Positions 43,181-53,116 of a stretch of DNA of 64,000 bases are shown here, in pieces. The stretch is from Alteromonas sp. MMG017. Lineage in GTDB: Bacteria > Pseudomonadota > Gammaproteobacteria > Enterobacterales > Alteromonadaceae. A program made the translations under genes and the position numbers. How positions within the stretch are numbered: position 1 is the stretch's first letter; every line of letters starts with the position of its first letter. The stretch lies in assembly GCF_018100795.1 (NCBI RefSeq), contig NZ_JAGJDY010000004.1, positions 391,877 through 455,876 on the forward strand, given 5' to 3'. The notes under the pieces are model-generated. The model did no database searches and was not told the DNA's origin. It was given only the letters and a program-made list of their open reading frames with translations.

Positions 43181-43804
43181 TTAATGTAAGCCCGCGATAT
43201 AGTTAGATAAAATTTCGATATCTTCATCGGTTAATTTCATCGCAATATCACGCATCATGCCATTCATATCGTTATGGCGCTCGCCTGCACGGAAAGATTT
43301 CAATTGTGCTGCAGTATAGGTTACATGCTGCCCACTGATATCAGGGAAACCCGCTAAGCCCATACCGTTACCTTTAGGACCGTGACATGCGATACATGCA
43401 GTAACACCACGAGATTCATCGCCGCCTTGGTATAAAGCGCGACCAGCTTCAATATATTGCTCTGGCGTTTCACCTTCTTTAGGTGTTTGGCTTGAGAAGT
43501 AAGCGGCTAGGTCTTTCATGTCTTGTTCTGAAAGAGGGGCTGCCATACCGTTCATTACGGCATTGTTACGGCCTTCTTCGCCACCTGTCTGTGACGCAAG
43601 CTTGAACTCCATTAATTGCTTAACGAGGTACTTTTCATGTTGTCCTGCTATTTTGGGATTCATGTCTATCATGCTGTTACCATCAGGTCCATGACATGCT
43701 GCACATACTGCAGATTTTGCTTTACCGGCTTCAGCATCACCTTCTGCCATCGCAGAAACTGAAATACCTAAAGACACACACAATAACAAACACAGTTTTT
43801 TCAT
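43181..43804 (-). CDS. Cytochrome c4 (di-heme)
   Basis: A 207-residue periplasmic di-heme cytochrome. A signal peptide covers residues 1-20 (ends SAMA). Two heme-binding sites, CAACH and CIACH, lie in two homologous halves, each with a distal Met candidate (NAVMNGMAAPL and NDMNGMMRDIAM). Cytochrome c4 donates electrons to terminal oxidases. The ATG at 43804 with AAGAGAT upstream is preferred to the long open frame to 43870, which would bury the signal peptide. It is divergent from engB, a common neighbour. Confidence 0.92.
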   Translation of the reverse strand: MKKLCLLLCVSLGISVSAMAEGDAEAGKAKSAVCAACHGPDGNSMIDMNPKIAGQHEKYLVKQLMEFKLASQTGGEEGRNNAVMNGMAAPLSEQDMKDLAAYFSSQTPKEGETPEQYIEAGRALYQGGDESRGVTACIACHGPKGNGMGLAGFPDISGQHVTYTAAQLKSFRAGERHNDMNGMMRDIAMKLTDEDIEILSNYIAGLH

Positions 43805-43978
43805 AATAAATCTCTTAAATGGATCCAACGGCTCGCGTAACATACGTGATATCATGCGTATTTTACACATTTAACGCGTCAGAAAAACCTATTCCATGAT
43901 AAAACTATGGTTTTTAGCAGGTTTAGATCATTAATAGAGTTTAATTCTAGGGTTATGACGCATTTGAGGTAAGTCTAG

Positions 43979-44596
43979 ATGTCGTATTACACCAAAGCAA
44001 AGTTCTTTACCAGTGCACCTGATATTCGCCATTTAAAAGATGATAGCGGTATTGAGGTAGCGTTTGCTGGCCGTTCTAACGCGGGCAAGTCGAGCGCGTT
44101 GAATACACTCACTCGTCAAAAGAACCTGGCAAGAACCAGTAAAACACCAGGGCGTACACAGCTCATCAATGTTTTTAATCTTGAAGAAGACCGTCGTTTA
44201 GTCGATTTGCCTGGTTATGGGTTTGCCCAAGTACCGCTTGCGATGAAAAATAAATGGCAACAAGCATTAGGTGAATACCTTCAAAAGCGTAAATCGCTTA
44301 AAGGTTTAGTGGTGCTTATGGATATTCGTCACCCATTTAAAGATCTTGATCAAGATTTGATTCACTGGGCAGTAGATTCCAATATCCCAGTATTAGCCTT
44401 ACTGACTAAGTCAGATAAGCTTAAATCAGGGAAGCGAAAGGCTCAGCTACTTATGGCGCAGGAAGCTGCACTGGCGTTTATGGGTGATGTGACGGTAAAT
44501 ACCTTTTCATCGTTAAATCGTCAGGGATTACCTGAACTTGAGAAAGTGTTGAATAAATGGTTGGCACTTGACGAAAAAACGGCTGACGAAGAATAG
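43979..44596 (+). CDS. engB: Ribosome biogenesis GTPase EngB (YihA)
   Basis: A 205-residue GTPase of the TrmE-Era-EngA-YihA family needed for 50S assembly. The P-loop [12 protein letters not shown] is at about residues 30-41, with [20 protein letters not shown] and LTKSDKL following in order. A GAGG site lies 9 bases before the ATG. It is divergent from cytochrome c4 and convergent with polA/spf. Confidence 0.97.
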   Translation: MSYYTKAKFFTSAPDIRHLKDDSGIEVAFAGRSNAGKSSALNTLTRQKNLARTSKTPGRTQLINVFNLEEDRRLVDLPGYGFAQVPLAMKNKWQQALGEYLQKRKSLKGLVVLMDIRHPFKDLDQDLIHWAVDSNIPVLALLTKSDKLKSGKRKAQLLMAQEAALAFMGDVTVNTFSSLNRQGLPELEKVLNKWLALDEKTADEE

Positions 44597-44620
44597 AAAT
44601 AAAAGGCTAGATAAAAGAAA

Positions 44621-44640
44621 GCCCCGCTAAAAAGCAGGGC
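44621..44640 (-). terminator. Minus-strand hairpin terminator near engB end
   Basis: On the minus strand GCCCTGCT pairs with AGCGGGGC (one G-U pair) and is followed by TTTCTTTT. It would stop transcripts coming from the spf/polA side before they enter engB antisense, and the same hairpin may help end engB. Confidence 0.6.
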
Positions 44641-44797
44641 CAAAATACTGAGAGAAAACACATAAAAACCGAATATATAGAGTGTGCAAATTTCGGTTAG
44701 TTCACTTTAAAATATAAAAATATCTTTTCTTTAATTTAAGCTTAAGATTTTTAAGGCTTTTTTCTTTCTGGATTTTTGGAAACTTTATTCCAGACAT

Positions 44798-44869
44798 AAA
44801 AAAACCCCGACAAATCTGTCGGGGTTAAAGCAAAGGTTTGAAAACAGATTTCTCACCTCTGTACCCTAC
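44798..44869 (-). ncRNA. spf: Spot 42 small RNA
   Basis: The minus strand reads GTAGGGTACAGAGGTGAGAA at its start. E. coli Spot 42 starts GTAGGGTACAGAGGTAAGAT, so 18 of the first 20 bases match, and the following unpaired segment (TTTTCAAACCTTTGCTTT) resembles the E. coli one. It ends in a perfect 10-base stem AACCCCGACA/TGTCGGGGTT with TTTTTTT. Its place just after polA is conserved. It is a trans-acting, Hfq-dependent regulator of carbon use in E. coli. At about 72 nt it is shorter than the 109 nt of E. coli because the middle region is missing. A possible promoter is TTGCCT-16-TACCCT. Confidence 0.88.
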
Positions 44870-44883
44870 ACGCATTAGGGTAC
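44861..44883. repeat. Inverted repeat across the spf start site
   Basis: GTACCCTA and TAGGGTAC form a perfect 8-base inverted repeat with a 7-base spacer. It covers the first nine bases of Spot 42 and the presumed -10 region. Confidence 0.6.
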
Positions 44884-44893
44884 AATAATGGTG

Positions 44894-44935
44894 AAAAAAG
44901 GCAAGTAAGAGTGTAATAAAATTACCAAACTTGCC
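44894..44935 (-). terminator. polA terminator
   Basis: On the minus strand an outer stem GGCAAGT/ACTTGCC encloses an inner stem GTAAT/ATTAC, then TTTTTT follows. It ends polA 46 bases past its stop, just before spf. Confidence 0.75.
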
Positions 44936-44980
44936 CATTTTTGAGCTATTGCTCACTATTTTCTGTAATCTAATTACTTT

Positions 44981-47773
44981 TTAGTGAGCTTCATCCCAGT
45001 TATCGCCCACGCCTGCTTCAACCACCAGCGGAACATTTAACACCGCAGCTTGCTCCATCAAGCTGACGATATTTTTAACCTGTTCCTCTAGATGTTCTTC
45101 TTTAATCTCAAATACCAATTCATCGTGTACCTGCATCATCATGAGAACATCATCACTTTCAAGGGAAGTGATCCAATCATCAACCTTTATCATGGCCATT
45201 TTAATGATGTCGGCAGCTGTGCCTTGCATTGGCGCATTGATAGCGGCGCGCTCTGCGCCTTTACGACGTGCGCCATTACTGGCTTTAATATCGGGTAGGT
45301 ATAAGCGGCGACCAAACACAGTTTCAACGTAACCTTTTTCTTTAGCGCCTTCTCTGGTGCTGTCCATGTACTCGAGTACACCAGGGTAGCGTTCAAAATA
45401 TAGGTCCATGTATTTTTGTGCTTCATGACGTGGAATATTAAGTTGTTTGGCAAGGCCAAAGGCACTCATTCCATAGATCAAACCAAAGTTTATGGCCTTA
45501 GCGCTGCGACGTTGTTCCGTCGTCACTTCGTCAAGCGTAACCCCAAACACTTCTGCAGCGGTAGCTTTGTGAATGTCTCTGCCGTGAGCAAATGCATCAA
45601 GAAGACCTTCATCGCCCGACAAGTGGGCCATTATTCTAAGTTCAATTTGAGAATAATCGGCAGCTACAATCTTATAGCCTTCACGTGGAACAAATGCTTG
45701 TCTTACCTTACGACCTTCTTCATTTCGAATAGGAATGTTTTGAAGGTTAGGATCCGTTGACGACAACCGGCCCGTTGCCGTAATAGCTTGATGGTAAGAA
45801 GTATGAACACGACCCGTGCGATGATTAATCATTTTAGGGAGTTTGTCGGTATACGTATTTTTAAGCTTGGTTAAGCCTCTATACTCCATTAACTTTTTAG
45901 GTAACGGGAATTCAAGGGCAAGTTCTTGTAATACTTCTTCAGAAGTAGAAGGGGCACCCTTGGGGGTTTTCTTGATAACCGGTAACGACATTTTTTCAAA
46001 CAAAATGTGTTGAAGCTGTTTTGGCGAGCCTAAATTAAACACTTCACCTGCTTCTTCATGCACTTCTTTTTCTAGCTCAGCAATACGCGTAGCTAAATCT
46101 TGGCTCTGCTGGCGTAACCGTTGGCTTTCAATTAATACACCTTGCTGTTCCATACGAGATAAAACGCAAGCAACCGGCACTTCAACATCAACCAACAACG
46201 TTTTAAGTTTGGGTTCGTTCTCTAGCTTTGCCCATATTGCTTGATGAAGGCGCATAGTAATATCTGCATCTTCGGCAGCATAAGGACCAGCTTCTTCTAA
46301 CCCAATCTGGTTAAAAGTAAGCTGTTTAGCACCTTTGCCGGCAATTTCTTCAAAGTGAATCGTTTTATGGCCTAAATAGGCAAGGGCTAGCGAGTCCATG
46401 TCATGGCGCTGCGCGGTGCTGTTTAACACATAGCTTTCCAGCATAGTGTCAAAGCCGATACCATTTAGGGTGATGTCGTAATGCGCGAGTACATTCTTGT
46501 CATATTTAATGTGCTGACCCACTTTGATGATGGTTTCAGACTCTAAAATAGGCTTCAATGCTGCTAGCACGTACTCTCTTGATAACTGCGTGGGTGCATC
46601 AGGATAATCATGAGCAACTGGCACGTAAGCCGCAGCACCAGGTTCAATACAAAAAGAAACACCGACAAGTTCAGCTTCCATGTAGTTAACACTGGTCGTT
46701 TCAGTATCAACAGCAATAAGCGGCGCTGTTTTTAGTTTTTCAATCCAAGCCTCAAACGTAGCTTCATCTAGCACCACGTCATAACCAGATTTATCGATAT
46801 TACTTTCTGGTAATACTTCATCTGTATCGCTTGAATCTGATGCGCTCTCAACACTTGTTGGCTTTGAGGACTCACTACCATCACCTGCGATCAATGCGCT
46901 AATTTCGGTATGCCAGCGCTTAAATTCATACTCTGCAAACATCGACTGTAAGGTTTGGTTATCCGGAACAGTAGGGCGAAGCTCATCTATTTTGTATTCT
47001 AGATCTAAATCAATGGCAATCGTGGCAAGGGTGTATGACAAGCGTGCTTGTTCTTCATACTCTTGCATTTTAGTTGCCATCGTTTTGCTCCCTCTAAATG
47101 AGAGATCGGCAATTTTATCAAGATTGTCATAGATAGCACTGATGCCACCAATACCGTTTAATAGCGCTTGGGCGCTTTTATCACCCACACCGGGCACGCC
47201 AGGAATGTTATCTACTTTGTCACCCTTAAGGGCTAAGAAGTCGATAACCAGTTCCGGTGGAATACCAAATTTCGTGTTTACCCCTTCAATATCCATAATC
47301 TGATTCGTCATGGTATTGATCAAGGTGACATTGTCGTTGACCAGTTGCGCCATGTCTTTATCGCCAGTACTGATCAAAGTATCGATACCATGTTCTGTTG
47401 CACGACAGGCTAGGGTACCAATAACATCATCGGCTTCAACGCCAGACTCAACGATTACAGGTAACCCCATCGCTTTGATGATGGTATGTAATGGTTCTAT
47501 TTGACTACGTAACTCTTCCGGCATAGGTGGGCGATTCGCTTTATATTCTTCATAAATATCGTCGCGAAACGTTTTACCTTTGGCATCAAAGATGACTGCC
47601 ATGTGAGTAGGGTTGTACTGTCTAATCAAGCTTTTCAGCATGTTGACAACACCATAGATCGCACCGGTATCCTGACCTTTTGAGTTCGTCAGAGGCGGTA
47701 ATCCGTGAAATGCTCTAAATAGATAAGATGATCCATCTACTAGAATAAAAGGGGGCTTTTTCGAATCTGTCAT
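44981..47773 (-). CDS. polA: DNA polymerase I
   Basis: The 930-residue DNA polymerase I for repair and Okazaki fragment processing. The 5' nuclease domain (1-300) has [18 protein letters not shown] and [12 protein letters not shown]. The 3'-5' exonuclease domain (about 330-525) has the metal pair in AVDTETTS and is intact. The polymerase domain (about 530-930) has [30 protein letters not shown] and [11 protein letters not shown] Ser/Asp-rich linker near 298-325 is slightly long. It has its own terminator and spf downstream, as in E. coli. Confidence 0.99.
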   Translation of the reverse strand: MTDSKKPPFILVDGSSYLFRAFHGLPPLTNSKGQDTGAIYGVVNMLKSLIRQYNPTHMAVIFDAKGKTFRDDIYEEYKANRPPMPEELRSQIEPLHTIIKAMGLPVIVESGVEADDVIGTLACRATEHGIDTLISTGDKDMAQLVNDNVTLINTMTNQIMDIEGVNTKFGIPPELVIDFLALKGDKVDNIPGVPGVGDKSAQALLNGIGGISAIYDNLDKIADLSFRGSKTMATKMQEYEEQARLSYTLATIAIDLDLEYKIDELRPTVPDNQTLQSMFAEYEFKRWHTEISALIAGDGSESSKPTSVESASDSSDTDEVLPESNIDKSGYDVVLDEATFEAWIEKLKTAPLIAVDTETTSVNYMEAELVGVSFCIEPGAAAYVPVAHDYPDAPTQLSREYVLAALKPILESETIIKVGQHIKYDKNVLAHYDITLNGIGFDTMLESYVLNSTAQRHDMDSLALAYLGHKTIHFEEIAGKGAKQLTFNQIGLEEAGPYAAEDADITMRLHQAIWAKLENEPKLKTLLVDVEVPVACVLSRMEQQGVLIESQRLRQQSQDLATRIAELEKEVHEEAGEVFNLGSPKQLQHILFEKMSLPVIKKTPKGAPSTSEEVLQELALEFPLPKKLMEYRGLTKLKNTYTDKLPKMINHRTGRVHTSYHQAITATGRLSSTDPNLQNIPIRNEEGRKVRQAFVPREGYKIVAADYSQIELRIMAHLSGDEGLLDAFAHGRDIHKATAAEVFGVTLDEVTTEQRRSAKAINFGLIYGMSAFGLAKQLNIPRHEAQKYMDLYFERYPGVLEYMDSTREGAKEKGYVETVFGRRLYLPDIKASNGARRKGAERAAINAPMQGTAADIIKMAMIKVDDWITSLESDDVLMMMQVHDELVFEIKEEHLEEQVKNIVSLMEQAAVLNVPLVVEAGVGDNWDEAH

Positions 47774-48181
47774 AGCTATGCATTAACCAAGCTTAGAATA
47801 AGGCGCAAGCATGCCATAGGCGCTAGTGGATCGCCATAGAGCATAACAACATAAATAAAGGGATCATCTGTGGATAAGATTGTGATCTAATAAAATAAGC
47901 ACAACAAAATGAACGATCTTTGTTAATAGAAAGATCGTCCTGTAAAGCAATAAAAATAAGGGAATGAAAAATAAGAGTGTGGACTGCGTACCTGCAACTC
48001 ATCATTCCTTTTTATGTGGATAACTTGGTGAACTTATTTTTTCGTTTAACCAAATTGGTCAGATAATGTAGCATAACAAATTAACAATCCAATACTGGTT
48101 ATTAAGACTTTTTTTTGAACAGTTGGTGGTTTTATAGCCAAAAATAGAATAAGTCGGTTTGGCAAGGTCTAGGAGGACATT
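47774..48181. promoter_or_regulatory. polA-elbB control region with DnaA boxes
   Basis: A 408-bp AT-rich divergent gap. Two perfect minus-strand DnaA boxes TTATCCACA lie at 47869-47877 and 48015-48023. Between them is a perfect 9-base inverted repeat ACGATCTTT/AAAGATCGT (47913-47921 and 47930-47938), and several GATC sites occur. A strong AGGAGG ribosome site lies just before elbB. DnaA-linked control of polA is possible. Confidence 0.5.
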
Positions 48182-48835
48182 ATGAAACAAGTTGCAGTGA
48201 TTTTAAGTGGTTGTGGTGTTTTTGATGGCGCTGAAATTCATGAGTCAGTATTAACGCTTTTAGCTATTGAACAAGCCGGGGTAGGTTACCAATGTTTTGC
48301 GCCAGATAAGGCTCAAATGCACGTAGTGAATCATTTAACGGGAGAAGTTTCAGAGGATGAAACGCGTAACGTATTGGTTGAGTCTGCACGAATTGCCCGA
48401 GGCAATGTAAAGCCTATTACAGAATGTAAGGTATCAGACTTCGATTATCTTATTGTACCTGGCGGTTTTGGTGCTGCTAAGAATTTGTGTTCATTTGCAG
48501 TTGATGGTGAAAAAAGCACGGTAGATAAGGACGTGCTTGCGGTATGCAGCGACTTTGCGAAAGCAAAGAAACCTGTGGCCTATGCATGCATTGCACCTGC
48601 TATTGCAGCCAGCGTATACGGAAACGATGTTAAACTAACCATTGGTAGCGATGAAGATACCGCCAATGCCTTGAACGCGTTAGGAGCATGCCACGTAAAC
48701 TGTGAAGTAGATGAAGTGGTGGTAGACGTGGAAAATAAACTGGTTACTACGCCAGCTTATATGTCGGCACAAAATATCTTACAAGCCCATGCTAGTATTA
48801 ATAAAATGGTAGAAACGGTACTAGCGATGAAATAA
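48182..48835 (+). CDS. elbB: Isoprenoid biosynthesis glyoxalase ElbB
   Basis: A 217-residue DJ-1/PfpI-superfamily protein. The opening VAVILSGCGVFDGAEIHE, the central LIVPGGFGAAKNL and the active-site cysteine in YACIAPAIA match ElbB (YhbL/SCRP-27A). E. coli ElbB has glyoxalase activity and was linked to isoprenoid production. An AGGAGG ribosome site precedes the ATG. It is divergent from polA. Confidence 0.93.
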   Translation: MKQVAVILSGCGVFDGAEIHESVLTLLAIEQAGVGYQCFAPDKAQMHVVNHLTGEVSEDETRNVLVESARIARGNVKPITECKVSDFDYLIVPGGFGAAKNLCSFAVDGEKSTVDKDVLAVCSDFAKAKKPVAYACIAPAIAASVYGNDVKLTIGSDEDTANALNALGACHVNCEVDEVVVDVENKLVTTPAYMSAQNILQAHASINKMVETVLAMK

Positions 48836-48944
48836 TTTGCTTATAGCCCTATAATCGCGTCAATGTAGTAGAAACCTTGTATCCTCTAAAAACCGCGAAC
48901 ACTGTTAATCGCGAGTTTACTAATAACGAAAGGCATAACGAAGC

Positions 48945-50396
48945 ATGCACTACCGTGCCATTGTACGAATTTTAGGGCTCCTTATTGCGCTATTTAGCGT
49001 AACCATGATCCCACCTGCTGTGGTTTCTCTGATTTATCAAGATGGTAGTGGTTTGCCCTTTACCCTTGCGTTCTTTATTTGCGTAGGTGGCGGTATGGTG
49101 CTTTGGTACCCAAACCGACAGCAAAAAAATGATTTGCGAGCGCGAGAAGGCTTTTTAATTGTTGCCCTGTTCTGGTCGGTACTAGCAAGTGTAGGTGCCA
49201 TTCCACTTATGTTACTAGAACAGCCTAGCATGACCGTAACTGATGCTTTCTTCGAATCATTCTCAGGGCTAACTACAACCGGTGCAACGGTAATAGAAGG
49301 TATTGATTTCCTACCTCATTCGGTGCAGTTCTATCGACAACAGCTACAATGGCTAGGCGGTATGGGTATCATTGTACTCGCCGTAGCAATACTGCCTATT
49401 TTAGGGGTTGGGGGCATGCAGCTATACCGTGCAGAAACCCCAGGGCCGGTTAAAGATAATAAAATGACCCCCCGTATTGCAGATACCGCTAAACACCTTT
49501 GGTACATTTATCTTTCTATCACTATTGCATGCGCTGCCGCCTATTGGTTGGCCGGTATGGATATGTTTGATGCCATTTGCCATGCATTTTCAACGGTTGC
49601 CATTGGGGGCTTTTCAACCCACGATGCAAGCCTTGGTTACTTTAATAGCCCAATGGTGAATGTGGTTTGTACGGTCTTTCTATTAATTGCTGCACTTAAC
49701 TTTTCACTCCATTACGCAGCAGTGAGTACCCGTTCGGTAAAAGGCTATTTTAACGACCCAGAATTTAAAGCCTTTTTCTTTATTCAAGCCACGCTTATCA
49801 TGCTGTGCTTCTTAGTACTCACCCTATCTGGGTTTTACGACTCAGCGGAAACCGCGCTCGACCAAGCTATGATTCAAGCCGTATCAATCAGCACAACTGC
49901 GGGGTTTGCCACCACAGACTTTTCAATTTGGCCTACGTTTTTGCCCATACTACTCATCTTCTCAAGTTTCATTGGAGGCTGCGCGAGTTCAACAGGGGGC
50001 GGGTTAAAAGTGGTTCGTGTCTGTTTATTGTTCCTTCAAGGAAAGCGTGAAGTAGACAGGCTTATTCATCCTAAGGCGGTGTATTCCGTTAAGTTAGGTG
50101 AGCGAGCAATGCCAGATAAAGTCGTCGAGGCGGTATGGGGCTTTTTCTCTGCATACGCAGTGGTGTTTGTGATACTAATGATAGGCCTAATCGCCACAGG
50201 GCTAGATAACTTAAGCGCGTTTACCGCCACTGCCGCCATGTTAAATAACCTTGGACCTGGATTGGGCAGTGTCGCATCTAACTATGCGGGTGTGACCGAT
50301 GCTGGAAAGTGGATTTTAGTTGTGGGAATGGTGTTTGGGCGACTGGAAGTCTTTTCGTTATTAGTACTATTTTCACCTACGTTCTGGCGGAGTTAA
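48945..50396 (+). CDS. trkH: Trk potassium uptake protein TrkH
   Basis: The 483-residue channel-forming subunit of the Trk K+ system. Four pore-loop repeats each carry the selectivity glycine: SGLTTTGATV, STVAIGGFST, ISTTAGFATTDF and NNLGPGLG. About ten to twelve membrane segments are present. The RCK gate TrkA is encoded nearby on the other strand (51713-53092). Confidence 0.96.
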   Translation: MHYRAIVRILGLLIALFSVTMIPPAVVSLIYQDGSGLPFTLAFFICVGGGMVLWYPNRQQKNDLRAREGFLIVALFWSVLASVGAIPLMLLEQPSMTVTDAFFESFSGLTTTGATVIEGIDFLPHSVQFYRQQLQWLGGMGIIVLAVAILPILGVGGMQLYRAETPGPVKDNKMTPRIADTAKHLWYIYLSITIACAAAYWLAGMDMFDAICHAFSTVAIGGFSTHDASLGYFNSPMVNVVCTVFLLIAALNFSLHYAAVSTRSVKGYFNDPEFKAFFFIQATLIMLCFLVLTLSGFYDSAETALDQAMIQAVSISTTAGFATTDFSIWPTFLPILLIFSSFIGGCASSTGGGLKVVRVCLLFLQGKREVDRLIHPKAVYSVKLGERAMPDKVVEAVWGFFSAYAVVFVILMIGLIATGLDNLSAFTATAAMLNNLGPGLGSVASNYAGVTDAGKWILVVGMVFGRLEVFSLLVLFSPTFWRS

Positions 50397-50430
50397 TACA
50401 GCAACGACTGCTCAGTCAGTCATTGCTGTA
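50397..50430. terminator. Hairpin between trkH and the TraT-like gene
   Basis: TACAGCAACGACTG pairs with CAGTCATTGCTGTA (13 of 14) around a 6-base loop, right after the trkH stop. It has no T-run, so it is a weak terminator candidate; a DNA or RNA structure with another role is possible. Confidence 0.5.
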
Positions 50431-50445
50431 TACCGTAAGGCAGGT

Positions 50446-51192
50446 TTAAAAGAACGAAGCCATTGCATAAGCCGTTTTATCAAACATGAGTGGTTGTGCT
50501 TCTTCTAACGCTAGGTTGGCTTTGTTAGCTGTCGTCACAACGCGAGTGCGGTATTCTTTTTGGTTTGAAACTTCAGATACAGTCTGAGTTGATGCGCCGT
50601 CATCTGAAATTTTCGTATTCACCTTAGAATCTTTCCTTACTATCACGCCCTTAGCGGCACGTTCTTTAATTTGAATATCAGCCACGAGAAGGTAGGTTAC
50701 ATCTTTAACCATCGCGTTGGCCGCAGTAGAAACCAATCCACCGATAATGCCACCCGCAGCAGCTTGCTTATAATTCCCACCACCCGCATAAGCTGCAGCT
50801 GAGCCTAACGCGACGCCCTGAAATCCTGATGACAGATAATTTTCTGCCGCGGAAGGAGACGCCTTTTCTAGATTGCGCACGAACACACTCATCGTATATT
50901 GGGCTCCAGCAGGACTATCTACAAACGAATAGCCGTTTCCACTGCTCGATATTTGAGAGTTGAGTGCGTCTCTAAATGCATTGCGATCAAATTCCATCAC
51001 CGCTGAGCGAACTTCTAAATAGATTTTTCGTTTTTCAGGCGGCACAGGCTCAACGAAAATTGAGGTGCTCAGTTTGGTCTGCACATCTAAATCTTTTTTA
51101 GCTATGGAGGTATGAACGGCAGCACAGCCGCTAAAAAGAATAACTACAAATGCAAGTACAACAATCCTGACATGCTGATTCCGTAACGTCAT
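50446..51192 (-). CDS. TraT-like outer-membrane lipoprotein
   Basis: A 248-residue lipoprotein homologous to TraT, the F-plasmid surface-exclusion and serum-resistance protein. The signal ends at a FSGC lipobox (Cys23). Matching blocks with F TraT include AIAKKDLDVQTKLS-type, NYLSSGFQGVALGSA, AANAMVKDV-TYLLVADIQI, and KEYRTRVVTTANKANLALEEAQP. A glycine-rich stretch (about 128-155) would insert in the membrane. No conjugation genes are nearby, so a general envelope role is more likely than exclusion. A GGAA site precedes the ATG. A small secreted-protein gene lies just upstream. Confidence 0.88.
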   Translation of the reverse strand: MTLRNQHVRIVVLAFVVILFSGCAAVHTSIAKKDLDVQTKLSTSIFVEPVPPEKRKIYLEVRSAVMEFDRNAFRDALNSQISSSGNGYSFVDSPAGAQYTMSVFVRNLEKASPSAAENYLSSGFQGVALGSAAAYAGGGNYKQAAAGGIIGGLVSTAANAMVKDVTYLLVADIQIKERAAKGVIVRKDSKVNTKISDDGASTQTVSEVSNQKEYRTRVVTTANKANLALEEAQPLMFDKTAYAMASFF

Positions 51193-51241
51193 GGTAATTC
51201 CTTATTAAAAAATTGAACTGTAAATTATCGTTAGTGATTTG

Positions 51242-51586
51242 TTAGTAGTAGCGACCGTAATAACGGTGGTAGTAGCGACAATTGCGATACTCTCGCCAGT
51301 TATATCGTAGTAAGTCTCGGCAGGTATAACCCGGACGCCAATTCGTACCTTGATATTCTTTCGGCTTGACCCCTTTATCCAGCATGCTTTTAATATAGGC
51401 GTCTACTTCCTCAGGCTTCTCGGCTAAAAACGGTTTAGACATAACTTCAGCATTTAATAGAGCTTGCATACGTGCAAGTTCATCGTCTTCATCTGATTGG
51501 CTAACTGCGGAAAAAGAAAGTAATAAACTAGAAAATAACAAAGCAAGTGTGGGTATGGGGAGTGAGGTAAATCCGTTTTTGTACAT
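51242..51586 (-). CDS. Small secreted protein with Tyr/Arg-rich tail
   Basis: A 114-residue protein that I do not recognise. A signal peptide spans about residues 1-29 (hydrophobic LALLFSSLLLSFSAVS). The middle is acidic and helical (DEDDELARMQALLNAEV). The last 28 residues have two cysteines and a run of Tyr and Arg (NWREYRNCRYYHRYYGRYY). It lies 49 bases before the TraT-like gene on the same strand and may be co-expressed with it. Confidence 0.6.
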   Translation of the reverse strand: MYKNGFTSLPIPTLALLFSSLLLSFSAVSQSDEDDELARMQALLNAEVMSKPFLAEKPEEVDAYIKSMLDKGVKPKEYQGTNWRPGYTCRDLLRYNWREYRNCRYYHRYYGRYY

Positions 51587-51712
51587 TTCCGTTAATCCTA
51601 TAACGACCTGAGAAGGTAATTATTGATCACTTTTTGTACAATTCGCAACGGATTATTTAGGATTATTTCTAGTAGCTATTTCACTACCTTTACGGCTTGG
51701 CGTATGTGTTTG

Positions 51713-53092
51713 TTATCCAAAGAAGAATGCGCTGGGTTGGAACAGTTTTTCTACATCGCCTATATATTTTTTGTCGACTAAGAACAGAATAACGTGGTCA
51801 TTTGCTTCAATAAGCGTATCACTATGGGCAATAATTACTTGGTCGTCTCTTACTACCGCGCCTATGGTAGTACCAGGAGGCAGTTTAATTTTACCGATTT
51901 CTTTACCCACAACTTTAGAGGTATTTTCATCGCCATGGGCAATCGCTTCTATTGCCTCTGCTGCACCACGACGTAAAGAATATACGTTTACAATATCTCC
52001 GCGTCTAACATGGGTAAGTAGGGCCGAAATAGTCGCTTGCTGTGGCGAGAAAGCAATGTCTATTTCACCGCCTTGTACTAAGTCTACATAAGCACTACGT
52101 TGAATCAGTACCATGGCTTTTTGTGCGCCCATGCGCTTGGCCAACATGGCAGACATAATGTTAGCTTCATCATCATTAGTCACCGCAATGAATGCATCGA
52201 CTTGCTCGACATTTTCTTCACTGAGTAACTCTGGATCCGATGCATCACCGCTAAAGACAATAGTTTTGTCTAAGTGGGCAGAAAGGTACTTTGCTCTTTC
52301 GTGACTAAACTCAATCAGCTTTACGTTATGTTTGTGTTCAAGCTTTTTCGCTAGCCCTGCGCCAATTAAGCCACCACCGGCTATCATAATGCGTTTATAG
52401 CTAGACTCTAATTTTTGAAGTTCACTCATTACCGCACGAATATGCTTTGTTGCAGCAATAAAGAATACTTCATCATCGGCTTCTATAACCGTAGTACCCA
52501 GTGGTCGAATAGGGCGACCACGGCGATATATTGCTGCCACCCGCGTTTCCACATTAGGCATGTGGTCTTTAAGCGCGGATAACGCATGACCTACTAGTAA
52601 ACCACCATAATACGCTTTTACCGCCACTAAGCTGGCTTTACCGTCAGCAAATTCAACAACCTGCAAGGCGCCAGGGTAGTCTATAAGCCGTTTAATGGCT
52701 TTAGTCACTAGTTGTTCAGGGGCAATGATATGGTCTACAGGAATGTCCTGCTGCTTATAGAGTTGTTCTTGGTAAATAATATATTGTTCTGAGCGAACGC
52801 GAGCAATCTTGGTTGGGGTTTTAAATAAACTAAAGGCAACTTGGCACGCAAGCATATTGCTTTCATCGCTGTTCGTTACAGCGATAAGCATGTCGGCATC
52901 TTCTGCGCCGGCTTTTCGTAATACGTCAGGGTGAGAGCCCACCCCATTCACCACTTGTAAATCTAATCGGTCTTGAAGCGCACGTAGGGTATTAGGATCT
53001 GAATCGATAACCGTAATATCGTTCTTCTCGCCTACAAGGTTTTCAGCAAGTGTTCCGCCAACCTGACCTGCGCCTAAAATGATGATTTTCAT
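51713..53092 (-). CDS. trkA: Trk potassium transporter NAD-binding subunit TrkA
   Basis: A 459-residue cytoplasmic gating protein with two RCK units. Each has a Rossmann nucleotide site ([17 protein letters not shown] near 1-20 and [17 protein letters not shown] near 235-250) and a TrkA-C domain. It binds NADH/ATP and gates TrkH. It follows rsmB by 24 bases and belongs to the conserved def-fmt-rsmB-trkA group. Confidence 0.97.
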   Translation of the reverse strand: MKIIILGAGQVGGTLAENLVGEKNDITVIDSDPNTLRALQDRLDLQVVNGVGSHPDVLRKAGAEDADMLIAVTNSDESNMLACQVAFSLFKTPTKIARVRSEQYIIYQEQLYKQQDIPVDHIIAPEQLVTKAIKRLIDYPGALQVVEFADGKASLVAVKAYYGGLLVGHALSALKDHMPNVETRVAAIYRRGRPIRPLGTTVIEADDEVFFIAATKHIRAVMSELQKLESSYKRIMIAGGGLIGAGLAKKLEHKHNVKLIEFSHERAKYLSAHLDKTIVFSGDASDPELLSEENVEQVDAFIAVTNDDEANIMSAMLAKRMGAQKAMVLIQRSAYVDLVQGGEIDIAFSPQQATISALLTHVRRGDIVNVYSLRRGAAEAIEAIAHGDENTSKVVGKEIGKIKLPPGTTIGAVVRDDQVIIAHSDTLIEANDHVILFLVDKKYIGDVEKLFQPSAFFFG

Positions 53093-53116
53093 CGGTGTTT
53101 ATGTGCCTTATTGCTT

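Noticed and set aside
45677..45692. parS-like sequence inside polA
   Set aside because: Only 13 of 16 bases match and one arm is lost; the bases encode the conserved polymerase segment VPREG, so chance is enough.
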